64,000 nt of DNA from Streptomyces sp. 35G-GA-8 (GCF_023534745.1 NZ_JAMHJQ010000015.1:26564-90563); one strand, 5' to 3'; counted from the stretch's first letter, positions 24,618-33,232 are shown. The notes: generated from the sequence alone by a model not told the origin. Numbers and translations are program-made.

Positions 24618-25487
24618 GTGCCGTTCGCCCCCACCGCCCGTATATCGGTGGCCCCACTGCTCGCGCTGGCACTGGCCCTCTCCGGATGCGCCGCCACCGA
24701 CACGGCCGATGACTCCGGCGCCGCCGCCAAGGAGTCCAAGAACTCCGCCGCGACCGGTCACGCGGTACGCGAGCCCCGGGCGAACGATCCCTTCGACTAC
24801 CAGCTCGGCGGAGCGTACGACCCGCCCGAGGGGGTGCGGACGGTCATCAGGGACCGTACGGCGGCCCCGGATCCGGACCCCGGCATCTACAACATCTGCT
24901 ACATCAACGCGTACCAGACCCAGCCGGACGCCGTGGCGTGGTGGCGGCAGAACCACCCCGACCTGCTGCTGCGCGACGCGGACGGCGCGGCCGTCATCGA
25001 CGAGGACTGGGCGGAACCACTGCTGGACATCTCCTCCGACGAGCGTCGTGACCGGCTCGCCGGCATCGTCGGCGGCTGGATCGACGGATGTGCCGACCGG
25101 GGATTCGATGCCGTCGAGGCGGACAACCTGGACTCGTATCTGCGCTCGGACGGCCTGCTCGACCGCGCCGATGCGGCGGCCTTCGCGGAGCGGCTGGCCG
25201 AGCACGCCCACCGGGCCGGGCTGGCGATCGGCCAGAAGAACGCGGCGGAGATGACGGGGACAGGGGACGGGATCGGCTTCGATTTCGCCGTGGCCGAGGA
25301 GTGCGCGCGCTACGAGGAGTGCGACGCGTACGCGGCGGCCTATGACGACAAGGTGCTGGTGATCGAGTACCGGCGGGCGGACTTCACCGTCGCGTGCCGG
25401 GAGTGGGGCGACCGGCTCTCGGTCGTCCTGCGGGACCGGGATGTCGTACCGGCCGGAGAGCCCGGCCATGTCAACGCGCGCTGCTGA
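24618..25487 (+). CDS. GH114-type endo-alpha-1,4-polygalactosaminidase-like lipoprotein
   Basis: A 289-residue protein beginning at GTG with a signal peptide ending in the lipobox LALSGC (Cys 24). The TIM-barrel domain carries FDYQLGGAYDPP, ICYINAYQTQPDA, EPLLDISS, GFDAVEADNLDSY and AIGQKNAAEM, which match the GH114 family acting on galactosamine-containing polymers. Substrate specificity is not proven by the sequence. It follows the ferritin-like pair after 120 bp and may be an independent unit. Confidence 0.82.
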   Translation: MPFAPTARISVAPLLALALALSGCAATDTADDSGAAAKESKNSAATGHAVREPRANDPFDYQLGGAYDPPEGVRTVIRDRTAAPDPDPGIYNICYINAYQTQPDAVAWWRQNHPDLLLRDADGAAVIDEDWAEPLLDISSDERRDRLAGIVGGWIDGCADRGFDAVEADNLDSYLRSDGLLDRADAAAFAERLAEHAHRAGLAIGQKNAAEMTGTGDGIGFDFAVAEECARYEECDAYAAAYDDKVLVIEYRRADFTVACREWGDRLSVVLRDRDVVPAGEPGHVNARC

Positions 25488-25543
25488 GTCAACGCGCGCT
25501 GCTGAAAGGCTCGTTGGGTGCGCCCTCGCGCCGACGTCCCCGG

Positions 25544-26680
25544 TCAGGCGTCGCGGCCCCGCTCCCGCCGCTGGGCCAGCAGCTCCTTGCGGCGCGCCTC
25601 CTCCTCGCTGAAGAGCGCCGCCAGCCGCTGTGTCCTCTCGTCGAGTTCGATGGGGGCGTCCTCGTCGTCGTCCTCGGAGATCAGCCCCTCCGCGACGGCC
25701 CGCTGGTGCTGCACCATCACGGGAGGCTGCGGGTCGGGGTCGGAGGGGCGCGGGCCCTCGGGGCCGTCCGGCCCGATACGGACCAGGCGTTCGATCCGTA
25801 CCACCCTGAACCGCCGTCCCTCCACCTCCACTTCATTGCCGCGCTCCGCGTCCAGCCGGTCGGCCGCGGCCAAGTACGGTGCGCGCCGCTCGGCTTCGAG
25901 GCCGAGCTGCCAGGGGATCATGACGCGCAGCGCGACGGCGAGGGTGTCCCGCGCGCCCTGCGGTGTGGTGCAGGTCCCGGTGGAGTCGGGCCGCCAGCGC
26001 CCGGACTCCTTCTCCGCCGTCATGAAGGTCGGCGGCAGGAGGACACCTCCCGGGTGTGTGCGTGCCGCGATCCGGGAATCGTCGCGGATCTCGTCGGGTA
26101 CCGTCCCCGACTTGCGTACGAGGGAGAGCAGTTCGACCTTGAGGATGCCCTGGGACATACCGGTGGCGATGACGGGATCGAAGACGAACCCGGCCGTGGG
26201 ATCCGGGGCCTTGTGCGACTCGCCGGACGCCATGGGGTCCGGATCGCCCGGCCGCGGGGGCTCCGGTCCGTCGGGCCCCGAGCGTACGTAGCACTCCGCC
26301 CGCGCGACCCGGTGGCGGACACCGAGCACGGTCAGCTCGTCGAGCGTCTCCCACTCCATCCGCTCCGCGGCGCGCATGCACTCCTCGTACCCGGCCCGGT
26401 CACCGGCCTTCTCGCACTCCTCGGCCCGTCTGCGGAACTGGGAGCCCATGCTGTCGCGGCCGTCCTGCGGGGCCAGCCCCGAGAACGACGAGACCAGCTC
26501 CCAGCCGCCCGCCTCGCGTTCGCGCACCACTCCGAAGAGCGGCCCGCCCGCCGAGAGGATGTCCGGATAGCTCTCCCGGGCGCGCCATGCCTCCACATCG
26601 GCCACCGCCTCGACCGGTCCCGCCGGTCCTGACACCCGGATCGTGCGGTACGCGGGCACGTTCTCACCAAGCTCAGCCAT
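25544..26680 (-). CDS. DUF5954-family hypothetical protein
   Basis: A 378-residue cytoplasmic protein from an ATG at 26678-26680 (MAELGENVPAYRTI). It has two similar modules, each with a segment like RVARAECYVRSGPDGPEPPRPGDPDP (first copy near residue 135, second near residue 300 as VRIERLVRIGPDGPEGPRPSDPDP). This suggests an internal duplication. The C-terminus is acidic then Arg/Glu-rich. I recognise it as a Streptomyces family labelled DUF5954; no function is known to me. Confidence 0.75.
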   Translation of the reverse strand: MAELGENVPAYRTIRVSGPAGPVEAVADVEAWRARESYPDILSAGGPLFGVVREREAGGWELVSSFSGLAPQDGRDSMGSQFRRRAEECEKAGDRAGYEECMRAAERMEWETLDELTVLGVRHRVARAECYVRSGPDGPEPPRPGDPDPMASGESHKAPDPTAGFVFDPVIATGMSQGILKVELLSLVRKSGTVPDEIRDDSRIAARTHPGGVLLPPTFMTAEKESGRWRPDSTGTCTTPQGARDTLAVALRVMIPWQLGLEAERRAPYLAAADRLDAERGNEVEVEGRRFRVVRIERLVRIGPDGPEGPRPSDPDPQPPVMVQHQRAVAEGLISEDDDEDAPIELDERTQRLAALFSEEEARRKELLAQRRERGRDA

Positions 26681-26813
26681 GCCCCGAGCATGCCCACACA
26701 GCCACGGCGCACGGGGCGATTCCACGGAAAGAACCACCGACCGCGTGACACCGCGCATACCCGCACATACGTACGCCCATCCGGCCGAGTGTCGAGCCGA
26801 ACCGGTGTACGAG

Positions 26814-27254
26814 TCACTTCGGCCGGCGAAGGCGCCAGGGAAGCCGGAACCGGCGGCGGCCGGCCCGCCGCGGCAGCGCGGGGCCGGAGAAGCGGCCCTC
26901 GTACGGTCGGGCGCCGTCACCGTCCGCGCCGTCGGTGCCGTACGGTCCGATGCCCGTGTCCGCCGGAAGGCGCAGGCCCTCCTTGTCGTACCGAGTGGCG
27001 GCGATCGTCGCCACGAGCTGCTCCTCGGTGAAGGTCTCGGAGCCCCGCACATGCGGCACGAATCCTACGAGGACGCCGTCCTCCACCACCTCGGCCCGCA
27101 GCCCCAGCACCCCGTCGATGTCCCAGATCGCCTCGCCGCCCTCGGCGAGCACGATCTGCACCCCGCACTGGTAGACCCCCAGGTGCGCCAGATGGGCCAT
27201 CACCCCACGGGCGCGCAGCGACGCCACGAGACGGCCGGCTCGATCCTCATCCAT
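26814..27254 (-). CDS. Small hypothetical protein with basic C-terminus
   Basis: A 146-residue protein. I chose the ATG at 27252-27254 (MDEDRAGRLVASLRARG); an extended frame reaches 27311. The core (HLGVYQCGVQIVLAEGGEAIWDIDG, EVVEDGVLVGFVPHVRG, TEEQLVATIAATRYD) looks like a small alpha/beta domain. The tail is strongly basic (RRAGRRRFRLPWRLRRP). Family unknown. It is on the same strand as the DUF5954 gene and separated by 133 bp. Confidence 0.6.
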   Translation of the reverse strand: MDEDRAGRLVASLRARGVMAHLAHLGVYQCGVQIVLAEGGEAIWDIDGVLGLRAEVVEDGVLVGFVPHVRGSETFTEEQLVATIAATRYDKEGLRLPADTGIGPYGTDGADGDGARPYEGRFSGPALPRRAGRRRFRLPWRLRRPK

Positions 27255-27374
27255 CCGATGGCCATCTCCCTGTGCGGCAGCTTCTGGACGGATATGTCCT
27301 CTGGCACTCATGGTAGGCCGTTCGATCCCGCCCCGCCGGACAGCCCTTGGCGTGGCGACCGACGGGGCCGGCGG

Positions 27375-28067
27375 TCAGCGTGAGTACTGCGGCGGTACGC
27401 GCCCGGTGGCCCAGCCGGAGACTTCCGGCTCGTCCAGCGAGCGGACCCAGAGGTCGACCAGGGCCACGGTCCGCGCGTCGGGCCAGGGGCCCACGCCCAT
27501 GATGCGCATACCGGCCTGGTCCGCGGCCTGGATGCCACAGTGGGAGTCCTCGATCGCCAGGGTGTCGGCCGGGTCGGCGCCGCAGAGCCTGGCCGCGGTG
27601 AGATAGACGTCCGGATGCGGCTTGGGCCGCATCTCGTCCTCGGGCACCACGATGTGCCCGAAGAGGTCGAGCAGGCCCGCGGTGTCGAGGCAGGACTCGA
27701 CGACCTCCCGCGGGCAGTTGCTGGCGACGGCGAGCGGCGCGAACTGCGCCGCCGTTTCCACGAGTTGACGGGCGCCGGGCATGGTCAGGGGGTTGTCGGC
27801 GACCAGGGCGCGGAAATGCGCGAGCAGTCGGTCGGTCATCTCCTCGCCGAGGTCCGGGCGCCCCGCCTCGTCCGCCATCAGGCGCCCGCATTCGCTGTAG
27901 TGGAGCCCTTTGGCCCGCTCCGCGAAGCCGGGAGCGGGGGTGAATCCGAACTCGCGCAACGCCAGAATGCGCGCGTCCTGCCAGTGGCATTCGGTGTCCA
28001 TGAGAGTGCCGTCGCAGTCGAAGACGATGGCTGAGGGAGTCCAGGAAAGGATGCGTTGAGCTGTCAT
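27375..28067 (-). CDS. HAD-superfamily phosphatase downstream of the AfsA-type gene
   Basis: A 230-residue HAD hydrolase of the beta-phosphoglucomutase-like group. Motif I is FDCDGTLMDTE (about residue 15), motif II ASNCP, motif III KPHPDVYL and motif IV IEDSHCG. It should hydrolyse a small phosphomonoester in the cytoplasm. It is on the same strand as, and 227 bp downstream of, the AfsA homologue. Butenolide/furan autoregulator pathways need a phosphatase after the AfsA step, as with the HAD-type MmfP of the methylenomycin furans, so a pathway role is plausible but inferred. Start ATG 28065-28067. Confidence 0.85.
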   Translation of the reverse strand: MTAQRILSWTPSAIVFDCDGTLMDTECHWQDARILALREFGFTPAPGFAERAKGLHYSECGRLMADEAGRPDLGEEMTDRLLAHFRALVADNPLTMPGARQLVETAAQFAPLAVASNCPREVVESCLDTAGLLDLFGHIVVPEDEMRPKPHPDVYLTAARLCGADPADTLAIEDSHCGIQAADQAGMRIMGVGPWPDARTVALVDLWVRSLDEPEVSGWATGRVPPQYSR

Positions 28068-28275
28068 CCGCGTGCTTCCGTTCAGGAGTGCCCTAAAAGC
28101 GGCAGCGCTGGCCGCCGCAACGGTGCGAAACACCGCGGGCGTGTTGGTCACCCGTTGTCGGACGGGTGCGATCCCTGGCGGGCGCGGCCATATGGAGAAG
28201 GCCTGTTCCGGCGTCCGCCAGGAACATAACGATCGCTACGCTAGAGAGGACTACTCTCGGCAGTCAAGCGATTGC

Positions 28276-28290
28276 ATTTAGTGTCTAAAT
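28276..28290. promoter_or_regulatory. AT-rich palindrome just after the AfsA-type gene
   Basis: ATTTAG-TGT-CTAAAT (6-bp perfect arms) starts five bases beyond the afsA-like stop, inside an unusually AT-rich stretch (28262-28298). A second short dyad GAGAG-N5-CTCTC lies at 28244-28258. The two could be operators for the HAD phosphatase gene or a weak terminator. No canonical butyrolactone-receptor box was recognised in this gap. Confidence 0.4.
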
Positions 28291-28294
28291 CTGT

Positions 28295-29215
28295 TTATTG
28301 GTAGCGGAGGACTCCAAAGGCCTTCTGTTCGCCGTCCTGGAGAAAGCGGAAGACGCAGGTCGCGTGGTGCGGCACGCACAGAACGCGGGCGGGCGGGCGG
28401 TATTCGATGAAGCGCGCCGTTTTCAGCCGACCGGCGGTAGGCCGTAGCAGCCTTCCGCCACTTTCGAGGGCGGCGGCCTGCCGGGCGGCCTCCAGCACGA
28501 TCATGCCCGGGACATGATCCGTCGCGTGGTCGAAGAAGAAGGGATGCCGCATATCGGCGGGATCCACCAGCAGCGTGGCGCCCTCGGAACCGATCACGAC
28601 ATCGTGCGCGCCGGTCACCCCCAGCCGCCGGGCGTCGGGACGGAGGTGGCCGTCCGCGCGCACGACGGACGGAGCGGCGGCGCCCGCGCGGCCCGCCCGT
28701 ACGGCGTCGTACTGCTCGGGTTCGAGAAAGCGCGCACCGCCGCCGGCCAGCGCGAAGAGCGCGCCGTCGGCCTGATAGGAGACCAGGAGGCGCAGCCCGG
28801 TCGCGGACCCGTCGGGCCCGCGTCGCACCTGGGTCACCCGCACCCGGCAGGTGACCCTGGTGGCGCCGGAGAGAGCGCGCGGCTCCGAGACGGGATCGAG
28901 CTCGAAGAAGAGATCGGTGATGACCAGGCTCGCGACGGACGAGACGCCGAAATACCGCAGCGGAATGTAGATCCCGAGCTGACGCAGTGTCTCCACGATC
29001 ATCAACGGGCTGTGCAGATCGGCGCCGTCGCGCGGAAAAGTCGGATGGGACCGGGGCCAGGAGGCGGCGGCTTCGAAATCACCGCTTTCGGTCCCCCGTA
29101 CGTCGGTCAGCAGTACCTCCGCCACGGAGGCGCGATGCACCATCTCCCGGGCGACAGTGCGCGACCAGGACAGCGGCCGGACCTCCCCGGCGATGTCACC
29201 AACCGATGTATTCAT
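28295..29215 (-). CDS. AfsA/ScbA-family gamma-butyrolactone (or furan) autoregulator synthase
   Basis: A 306-residue protein with two AfsA hot-dog-like domains. Domain 1 holds VHRASVAEVLLTD and SHPTFPRDGADLHSPLMIVET. Domain 2 has the hallmark HPFFFDHATDHVPGMIVLEAARQ (about residues 222-244), where the conserved acidic/His residues sit. AfsA homologues condense a beta-ketoacyl-ACP with dihydroxyacetone phosphate (or a related C3 unit). The start ATG 29213-29215 matches the usual N-terminus; the frame extends 15 codons further. It is divergent from a TetR receptor-like gene and upstream of a HAD phosphatase gene, the standard layout of a signalling locus. Confidence 0.92.
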   Translation of the reverse strand: MNTSVGDIAGEVRPLSWSRTVAREMVHRASVAEVLLTDVRGTESGDFEAAASWPRSHPTFPRDGADLHSPLMIVETLRQLGIYIPLRYFGVSSVASLVITDLFFELDPVSEPRALSGATRVTCRVRVTQVRRGPDGSATGLRLLVSYQADGALFALAGGGARFLEPEQYDAVRAGRAGAAAPSVVRADGHLRPDARRLGVTGAHDVVIGSEGATLLVDPADMRHPFFFDHATDHVPGMIVLEAARQAAALESGGRLLRPTAGRLKTARFIEYRPPARVLCVPHHATCVFRFLQDGEQKAFGVLRYQ

Positions 29216-29343
29216 GCGATAAGAACATCGCAATTCTCCGACACTCGCACCCCAGCTCAACGCCGCCGTACGCCATCACACCCCGCGTGAAAAGCCGCTA
29301 CATTGCGTGCTGTCATTTAACGGAACGGGAATCCGGGGTACAC

Positions 29344-30057
29344 GTGCAGGTTCGGGCGGAGCAGGTTCGGGCGAAAGCGACGCGCAGGTTTCTGCTGGAG
29401 GCCGCGGCACATTTGTTCGATGAGCGTGGCTATGCCGGTACCAGTATCAGCGACATCAGCGCGCGGTCCGGCCGTACGAGCGGCGCCATCTACTTCCACT
29501 ACGCCAGCAAGGAGAATCTGGCCCTGGCCATTGTGGAGGAGCACTTCGCGACCTGGCCGGAGCTGATCGGCCGTTACAAGGCGGCCGACCGCCCGGCGCT
29601 GGAAAGACTGGTCGCCCTGAGTTTCGATGTGGCCAGGGCCTTCCGCGACGATGTCGTCATCCGCGCCGGATCCCGGCTGTGGGCGGAACGCGCGGCCATC
29701 GACGTCACGTTGCCCCGGCCCTTCGTCGGCTGGCTGGAGACGGTCACCGGGCTGCTCGAAGAGGCACACGCCGAGGGATCGCTCGCCGAGAGCGTATGTC
29801 CCGAAGTGGCCGCGCACGGACTCGTCTGCGCCTTCTTCGGGCTGCACACGGTCTCCGACGCCCTGGAGGGGAGGCGGCAGATCGAGGAGGGGCTGTCGGA
29901 TCTGTGGCTGCTGCTCCTGGCCGCGCTCCAGACCGACCCCGACCCGGCGCTGCTGCTCGCGCGCGTGCGGGAGGGCGAGCGGGAGCGCCGCCGGGAGGGC
30001 GTGACGGACGGGCGCCGGGCGCGACTCGGGGACCGGGTGCTCACGAAGAGCGGCTGA
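29344..30057 (+). CDS. TetR-family ScbR/ArpA-like autoregulator receptor
   Basis: A 237-residue regulator starting at GTG (VQVRAEQVRAKATRR). The helix-turn-helix TSISDISARSGRTSGAIYFHYASKENLALAIVEEH (about residues 36-70) matches the gamma-butyrolactone receptor subgroup, as does the following FRDDVVIRAGSRLWAE block. The C-terminus carries an Arg-rich tail longer than typical ScbR. The divergent AfsA-type gene is its presumed ligand-maker. The 128-bp region between them should hold the operator, but no standard ARE-like palindrome was seen. Confidence 0.88.
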   Translation: MQVRAEQVRAKATRRFLLEAAAHLFDERGYAGTSISDISARSGRTSGAIYFHYASKENLALAIVEEHFATWPELIGRYKAADRPALERLVALSFDVARAFRDDVVIRAGSRLWAERAAIDVTLPRPFVGWLETVTGLLEEAHAEGSLAESVCPEVAAHGLVCAFFGLHTVSDALEGRRQIEEGLSDLWLLLLAALQTDPDPALLLARVREGERERRREGVTDGRRARLGDRVLTKSG

Positions 30058-30256
30058 CCGCGCGGCACGTCATGGCGCGGCGGATACCCCCTCAGCCGGT
30101 CGCCGTCCCCGCTCAGTTGGGACTTCCGGGACGTCGTCCGGATGCGATCAGTCGCGGCGTACAGCCGTCCGGGGACCAGCCGTCGGCAGACCGCCGTTCA
30201 GCGTCGGCAGACCGCCGCCGGCCGGGCCTCGTGGTCCCGGCCGGCGGATCGGCCGC

Positions 30257-30964
30257 TCAGGATTCCTCGAAGTAGGCGTCCAGGACGGCGTCGAGCTCTT
30301 CCGTCCATTCCTTGAGGCGGTTCCTGGTGTCGGCCTCGACCTCGGCGTCGAACCAGCGGCGCTCCGACACATGCACCGTGACGGTGAACCGGCGCCCGAA
30401 GCGAGGGGTCTTGATCTCGACCGCGCCGATCTCGCTCCACCAGAAGTCGGCCTCCTGGTCGTCCAGCCGGAACCGGACGCCCTTGCTGTCCGCGATGATC
30501 GCGCCACGGCGGTCGGTGACCTCGAAGACGGGGCCGTCCTCGGCGGAGGCGCCGTCCTCAGGGGTGTCCTCCTCGGAAGAAGCGTCGGAGGAAACCTCGT
30601 CGGCCGCTTCGGTCTTGTCGGTGGTGGTGCCGTTCGCGTCGAGGGCGGGCTCATCGGGAACGGCCGCCGGAAGGGCGTCCGAGGGGGCGCCGCCTTCGGG
30701 CGCGCGCTCCTCGGTCTCCGCCTGCTCCGGGTCCGTCTCCGCTGTGCCCGCGGGGCGGGGGACCATGAGGCCGGGAACGTACGCCGGGTCTTTCCCCACG
30801 GCACGCTCGGGCCAGATATTCGAGTCTATGCGCTGCTCCACGTCCGGAAGTATGGACGAGAATCCTGTGCGAGCCCAGCCCGGCTCGCATCCGGCCGTAT
30901 GCCCGTGGCATCCGGCCGCCCGTACATACACACCTGATTCGAACAGCAACTCCCCCCATCGCAT
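30257..30964 (-). CDS. Hypothetical protein with acidic linker and C-terminal PH-like domain
   Basis: Up to 235 residues; the start is uncertain (in-frame ATG at 30766, GTG at 30931 and 30841 are alternatives). The middle (about residues 70-145) is a Glu/Asp/Ala/Ser-rich disordered linker. The C-terminal 90 residues form a folded domain: PVFEVTDRRGAIIADSKGVRF, DFWWSEIGAVEIKTPRFGRRFTVTVHV, then a final amphipathic helix. It resembles a small PH-like or bacterial YxxK-type domain; no function is assigned. The 199 bp on its 3' side (30058-30256) contain no gene I can support. Confidence 0.65.
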   Translation of the reverse strand: MRWGELLFESGVYVRAAGCHGHTAGCEPGWARTGFSSILPDVEQRIDSNIWPERAVGKDPAYVPGLMVPRPAGTAETDPEQAETEERAPEGGAPSDALPAAVPDEPALDANGTTTDKTEAADEVSSDASSEEDTPEDGASAEDGPVFEVTDRRGAIIADSKGVRFRLDDQEADFWWSEIGAVEIKTPRFGRRFTVTVHVSERRWFDAEVEADTRNRLKEWTEELDAVLDAYFEES

Positions 30965-31068
30965 ACGCTGTTACCGCTCGCCCCACCCGGATCACCCGAA
31001 ACGGGCACATCGGCGATGCGGTCCCCTTCACCAGGTTCTTTCCCCGCCTCCACTCATGGGAGCGTTCA

Positions 31069-31869
31069 ATGACGGCCGAGACGCCCAAACCCCAGATCGA
31101 CACGAGCAAGCCCCATCCCGCACGTGTCTACGACTATCTCCTCGGCGGCAAGGACAACTACGCCGTCGACCAGGCGGTGGGGGCGAAGCTGCCGGTCGAG
31201 GCGAGGGCCGCCGCGCGGCAGAACCGTGCCTTCATGCGCCGCGCGACCGCCTGGCTGGCGCACAGCGGGATCGACCAGTTCCTCGACATAGGCACCGGCA
31301 TCCCGACCGAGCCGAACCTGCACCAGATCGTCCAGCGGATCAACCCGAAGGCCCGGGTCGTCTACACCGACAACGACCCCATCGTCCTGCGGCATGCCGA
31401 GGCCCTGCTGATCAGCTCGCCCGAAGGCGCCACCGACTACATCCAGGCGGATGTCCGCGAACCGGGAGCGATCCTGGACCACGCCCAGGGCTTCCTGGAT
31501 TTCAGCCGCCCGGTCGCGCTCTCCCTCATCGCCCTGATGCACTTCATCCCGGAGGAACAGAAGCCGTACGACATCGTCGGCACCCTGGTGGAAGCCCTTC
31601 CCACGGGCAGCCATCTGGTGCTCTCGCACGCGGCGTCCGATCTCTACCCCGACCTCGTGGAGCAGGTGGTCGCGCAGTACAAGCGGGGTGGCATCACGCT
31701 GGGCTTCCGTACCCGCGAGGGGGTGGCGCGGTTCTTCGACGGCATGGACCTCGCCGAGCCGGGACTGGTCACGGCCCCGCACTGGTACAGGGACACGGTC
31801 GCGCCGACGGAGGAGGAGAGCGGCGGATACGACAGCGGCATCTACGCCGCGGTCGGCCGCGTGCGCTGA
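31069..31869 (+). CDS. DUF574-type SAM-dependent methyltransferase
   Basis: A 266-residue protein of the Streptomyces-expanded DUF574 methyltransferase family. Motifs: the N-terminal signature PHPARVYDYLLGGKDNYAVDQ, the SAM-binding loop FLDIGTGIPTEPNLH, VVYTDNDPIVLRHAEALL, and ALMHFIPEEQKPYDIV. ATG 31069 has GGGAG eight bases upstream. The substrate is unknown; many paralogues exist per genome and some lie near signal-transduction genes. Two back-to-back terminators follow. Confidence 0.93.
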   Translation: MTAETPKPQIDTSKPHPARVYDYLLGGKDNYAVDQAVGAKLPVEARAAARQNRAFMRRATAWLAHSGIDQFLDIGTGIPTEPNLHQIVQRINPKARVVYTDNDPIVLRHAEALLISSPEGATDYIQADVREPGAILDHAQGFLDFSRPVALSLIALMHFIPEEQKPYDIVGTLVEALPTGSHLVLSHAASDLYPDLVEQVVAQYKRGGITLGFRTREGVARFFDGMDLAEPGLVTAPHWYRDTVAPTEEESGGYDSGIYAAVGRVR

Positions 31870-31876
31870 CCTTTCC

Positions 31877-31922
31877 GGCGGCCCGTCGCTCCGCCGGGCG
31901 TCCTCCCGGCGGACGGGCCGCC
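31877..31922 (+). terminator. Terminator after the DUF574 methyltransferase
   Basis: Composite hairpin: outer arms GGCGGCCCGT / ACGGGCCGCC (10 bp) and inner arms CCGCCGGG / CCCGGCGG (8 bp) with a CGCT bulge and CGTCCT loop. It starts 7 bp after the stop. Confidence 0.8.
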
Positions 31923-31947
31923 GGCCGTCCGAAGGAGTCCGGAACGC

Positions 31948-31985
31948 GGCAGGGCCGGACCAACCCTGAGGGCTGTCCGGCCTGC
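31948..31985 (-). terminator. Terminator after the LysM/transglycosylase gene
   Basis: Arms GGCAGGGCCGGAC and GTCCGGCCTGCC pair with one bulged base, loop about 13 nt. It is 36 bp beyond the stop of the minus-strand gene. Confidence 0.7.
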
Positions 31986-32020
31986 CGCGAGCGGCGTGCG
32001 GTGTGTGGTGTGCGGGCCTG

Positions 32021-32848
32021 TCAGTAGGGGCCGTTCACGTTGTCGATCGAACCGTAGCGGTCGGCCGCGTAGTTGGACGCGGCGGTGATGTTGGCGACCG
32101 GGTCGTAGCTGTCCGTGGACGTACCGGGCACGTGGTAGGCCTCGAATGTGGGGTCGATGACCTGGAGGAGCCCCTTGGACGGGGTGCCGGCGGCGGCGTT
32201 GGAGTCCCAGTTGTTGATGGCCCACGGGTTGCCCGAGGACTCGCGCATGATGTTGCGGTGGATGCCCTCGTACGAGCCGGGGATGCCGTTCGCCGCCATG
32301 ACGTCCAGCGACTCCCGGATCCAGCCGTCCAGGTTGTCGGCGTACGTCGTCGTGGCGGTCTCGGCGGCCGAGGCGCCTGTGTCGGCCGAGGCGCTGTCGT
32401 CGGTGCTCTGCTCGGCCGCCGGCGCGGCCTCCTCGTCGGCGGTGGAGGCGGTGGAGTCAGCGGCGGAGTCGGCGGGGGCCTCCGACGCGGACGACGTTCC
32501 GAGCGTCAGCGTGAGGCCGGGGAGGATCAGGCACGGGTCGCCGCCGATGGCATCGCGGTTGTCCTCGTAGAGCTGCTGCCAGCCGCCGCTCAGGGAGAAC
32601 TCGTCCGCGATCTTGGACAGCGAGTCGCCCCAGACGACGGAGTAGGTCGTCGGAGTGTCCGCCTGGACGACGGCGGCCGGGGTCAGGGTCACCTTGGCGG
32701 TGGCGGCGGTGTGCGCTGCCGGGGCCGCCTCGGCGGTGGTGGCGGCCAGCAGGGGGAAGGCGAGTACGGCACCGCCCGTGCCCGCGGTGACGAGACCTCT
32801 GGCGACAGGGCTGTTCTTGGGACGACGGTGCTTTGCCTTTGAGGCCAT
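32021..32848 (-). CDS. Secreted LysM + transglycosylase (Rpf/SLT-like) cell-wall hydrolase
   Basis: A 275-residue secreted muralytic protein. The signal peptide (KHRRPKNSPVARGL, hydrophobic core, cleavage near TAEA-AP) is followed by a LysM domain (YSVVWGDSLSKIADEF ... GWQQLYEDNRDAIGG, about residues 70-115). A Ser/Ala/Asp-rich linker comes next, then a C-terminal transglycosylase-like domain (GIHRNIMRESSGNPWAINNWD; Glu in MRESSG likely catalytic; GLLQVIDPTFEAY). It should cleave peptidoglycan glycan strands during growth or germination. The gene is preceded by a c-di-AMP riboswitch and, further up, a Crp-like site. GGAGAGGA lies before the ATG. Confidence 0.93.
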   Translation of the reverse strand: MASKAKHRRPKNSPVARGLVTAGTGGAVLAFPLLAATTAEAAPAAHTAATAKVTLTPAAVVQADTPTTYSVVWGDSLSKIADEFSLSGGWQQLYEDNRDAIGGDPCLILPGLTLTLGTSSASEAPADSAADSTASTADEEAAPAAEQSTDDSASADTGASAAETATTTYADNLDGWIRESLDVMAANGIPGSYEGIHRNIMRESSGNPWAINNWDSNAAAGTPSKGLLQVIDPTFEAYHVPGTSTDSYDPVANITAASNYAADRYGSIDNVNGPY

Positions 32849-32861
32849 GACGAATTCCTCT

Positions 32862-33036
32862 CCTGCGCCTGCGAGGTGAGCTGTCGGGTTCGGACCGGAG
32901 ATGCCCGGCCGCACTGTGAATGCGGCTTAACCCCAAGCCGGTCCGTGGTACGGATCGGCGACTTACCTGGGTCCCCCGCTCCTGCCGGGCGTGGGTGGGT
33001 GTGTGTTTCCGGGCGGCGGCAGGATTCGGCGTTCCG
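32862..33036 (-). ncRNA. ydaO/yuaA-type cyclic di-AMP riboswitch
   Basis: On the minus strand the conserved blocks appear in the family's order: CCGAATCCTGCC, a matching GGCAGGAG, then CGGGGGACCCAGGTAA, later CTTGGGGTTAAGCCGC, and finally AGCTCACCTCGCAGGCG. The 3' end lies about 14 bp before the ATG of the LysM/transglycosylase gene. In Streptomyces, c-di-AMP binding to such elements attenuates expression of wall-hydrolase genes. I see no second copy upstream of the kimA-like or kdp genes in this window. Confidence 0.92.
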
Positions 33037-33218
33037 TCCGGAGTAACGAGAACGTAAGCGAGGGCGCCCGAACGAAACAAGCCCTGAATTCACAACGGAA
33101 TCCAATTCACGAATCCGGCCCGAAATGATCTCGTTATCGGCCCGATATCGGGGAGCTCAACTCGCCCTTCCCGCAGGCGAGATGACCGGCGGGGGCGGGT
33201 GGTCGACCGGGCACTTAC

Positions 33219-33232
33219 GTGACACACATCAC
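33219..33232. promoter_or_regulatory. Crp-like site upstream of the riboswitch
   Basis: GTGACACACATCAC fits GTGA-N6-TCAC, the Crp-type half-site pattern. It lies about 180 bp upstream of the riboswitch. In S. coelicolor, Crp activates the riboswitch-controlled rpfA gene, so the same pairing is plausible here. Confidence 0.5.

Noticed and set aside
27247-27990. Minus-strand frame overlapping the HAD phosphatase
   Set aside because: Out-of-frame shadow; the HAD motifs are intact in the other frame.
29216-29343. Search for a classical butyrolactone-receptor (ARE-type) box
   Set aside because: No palindrome resembling the ArpA/ScbR consensus was seen by eye; a motif scan would be needed.
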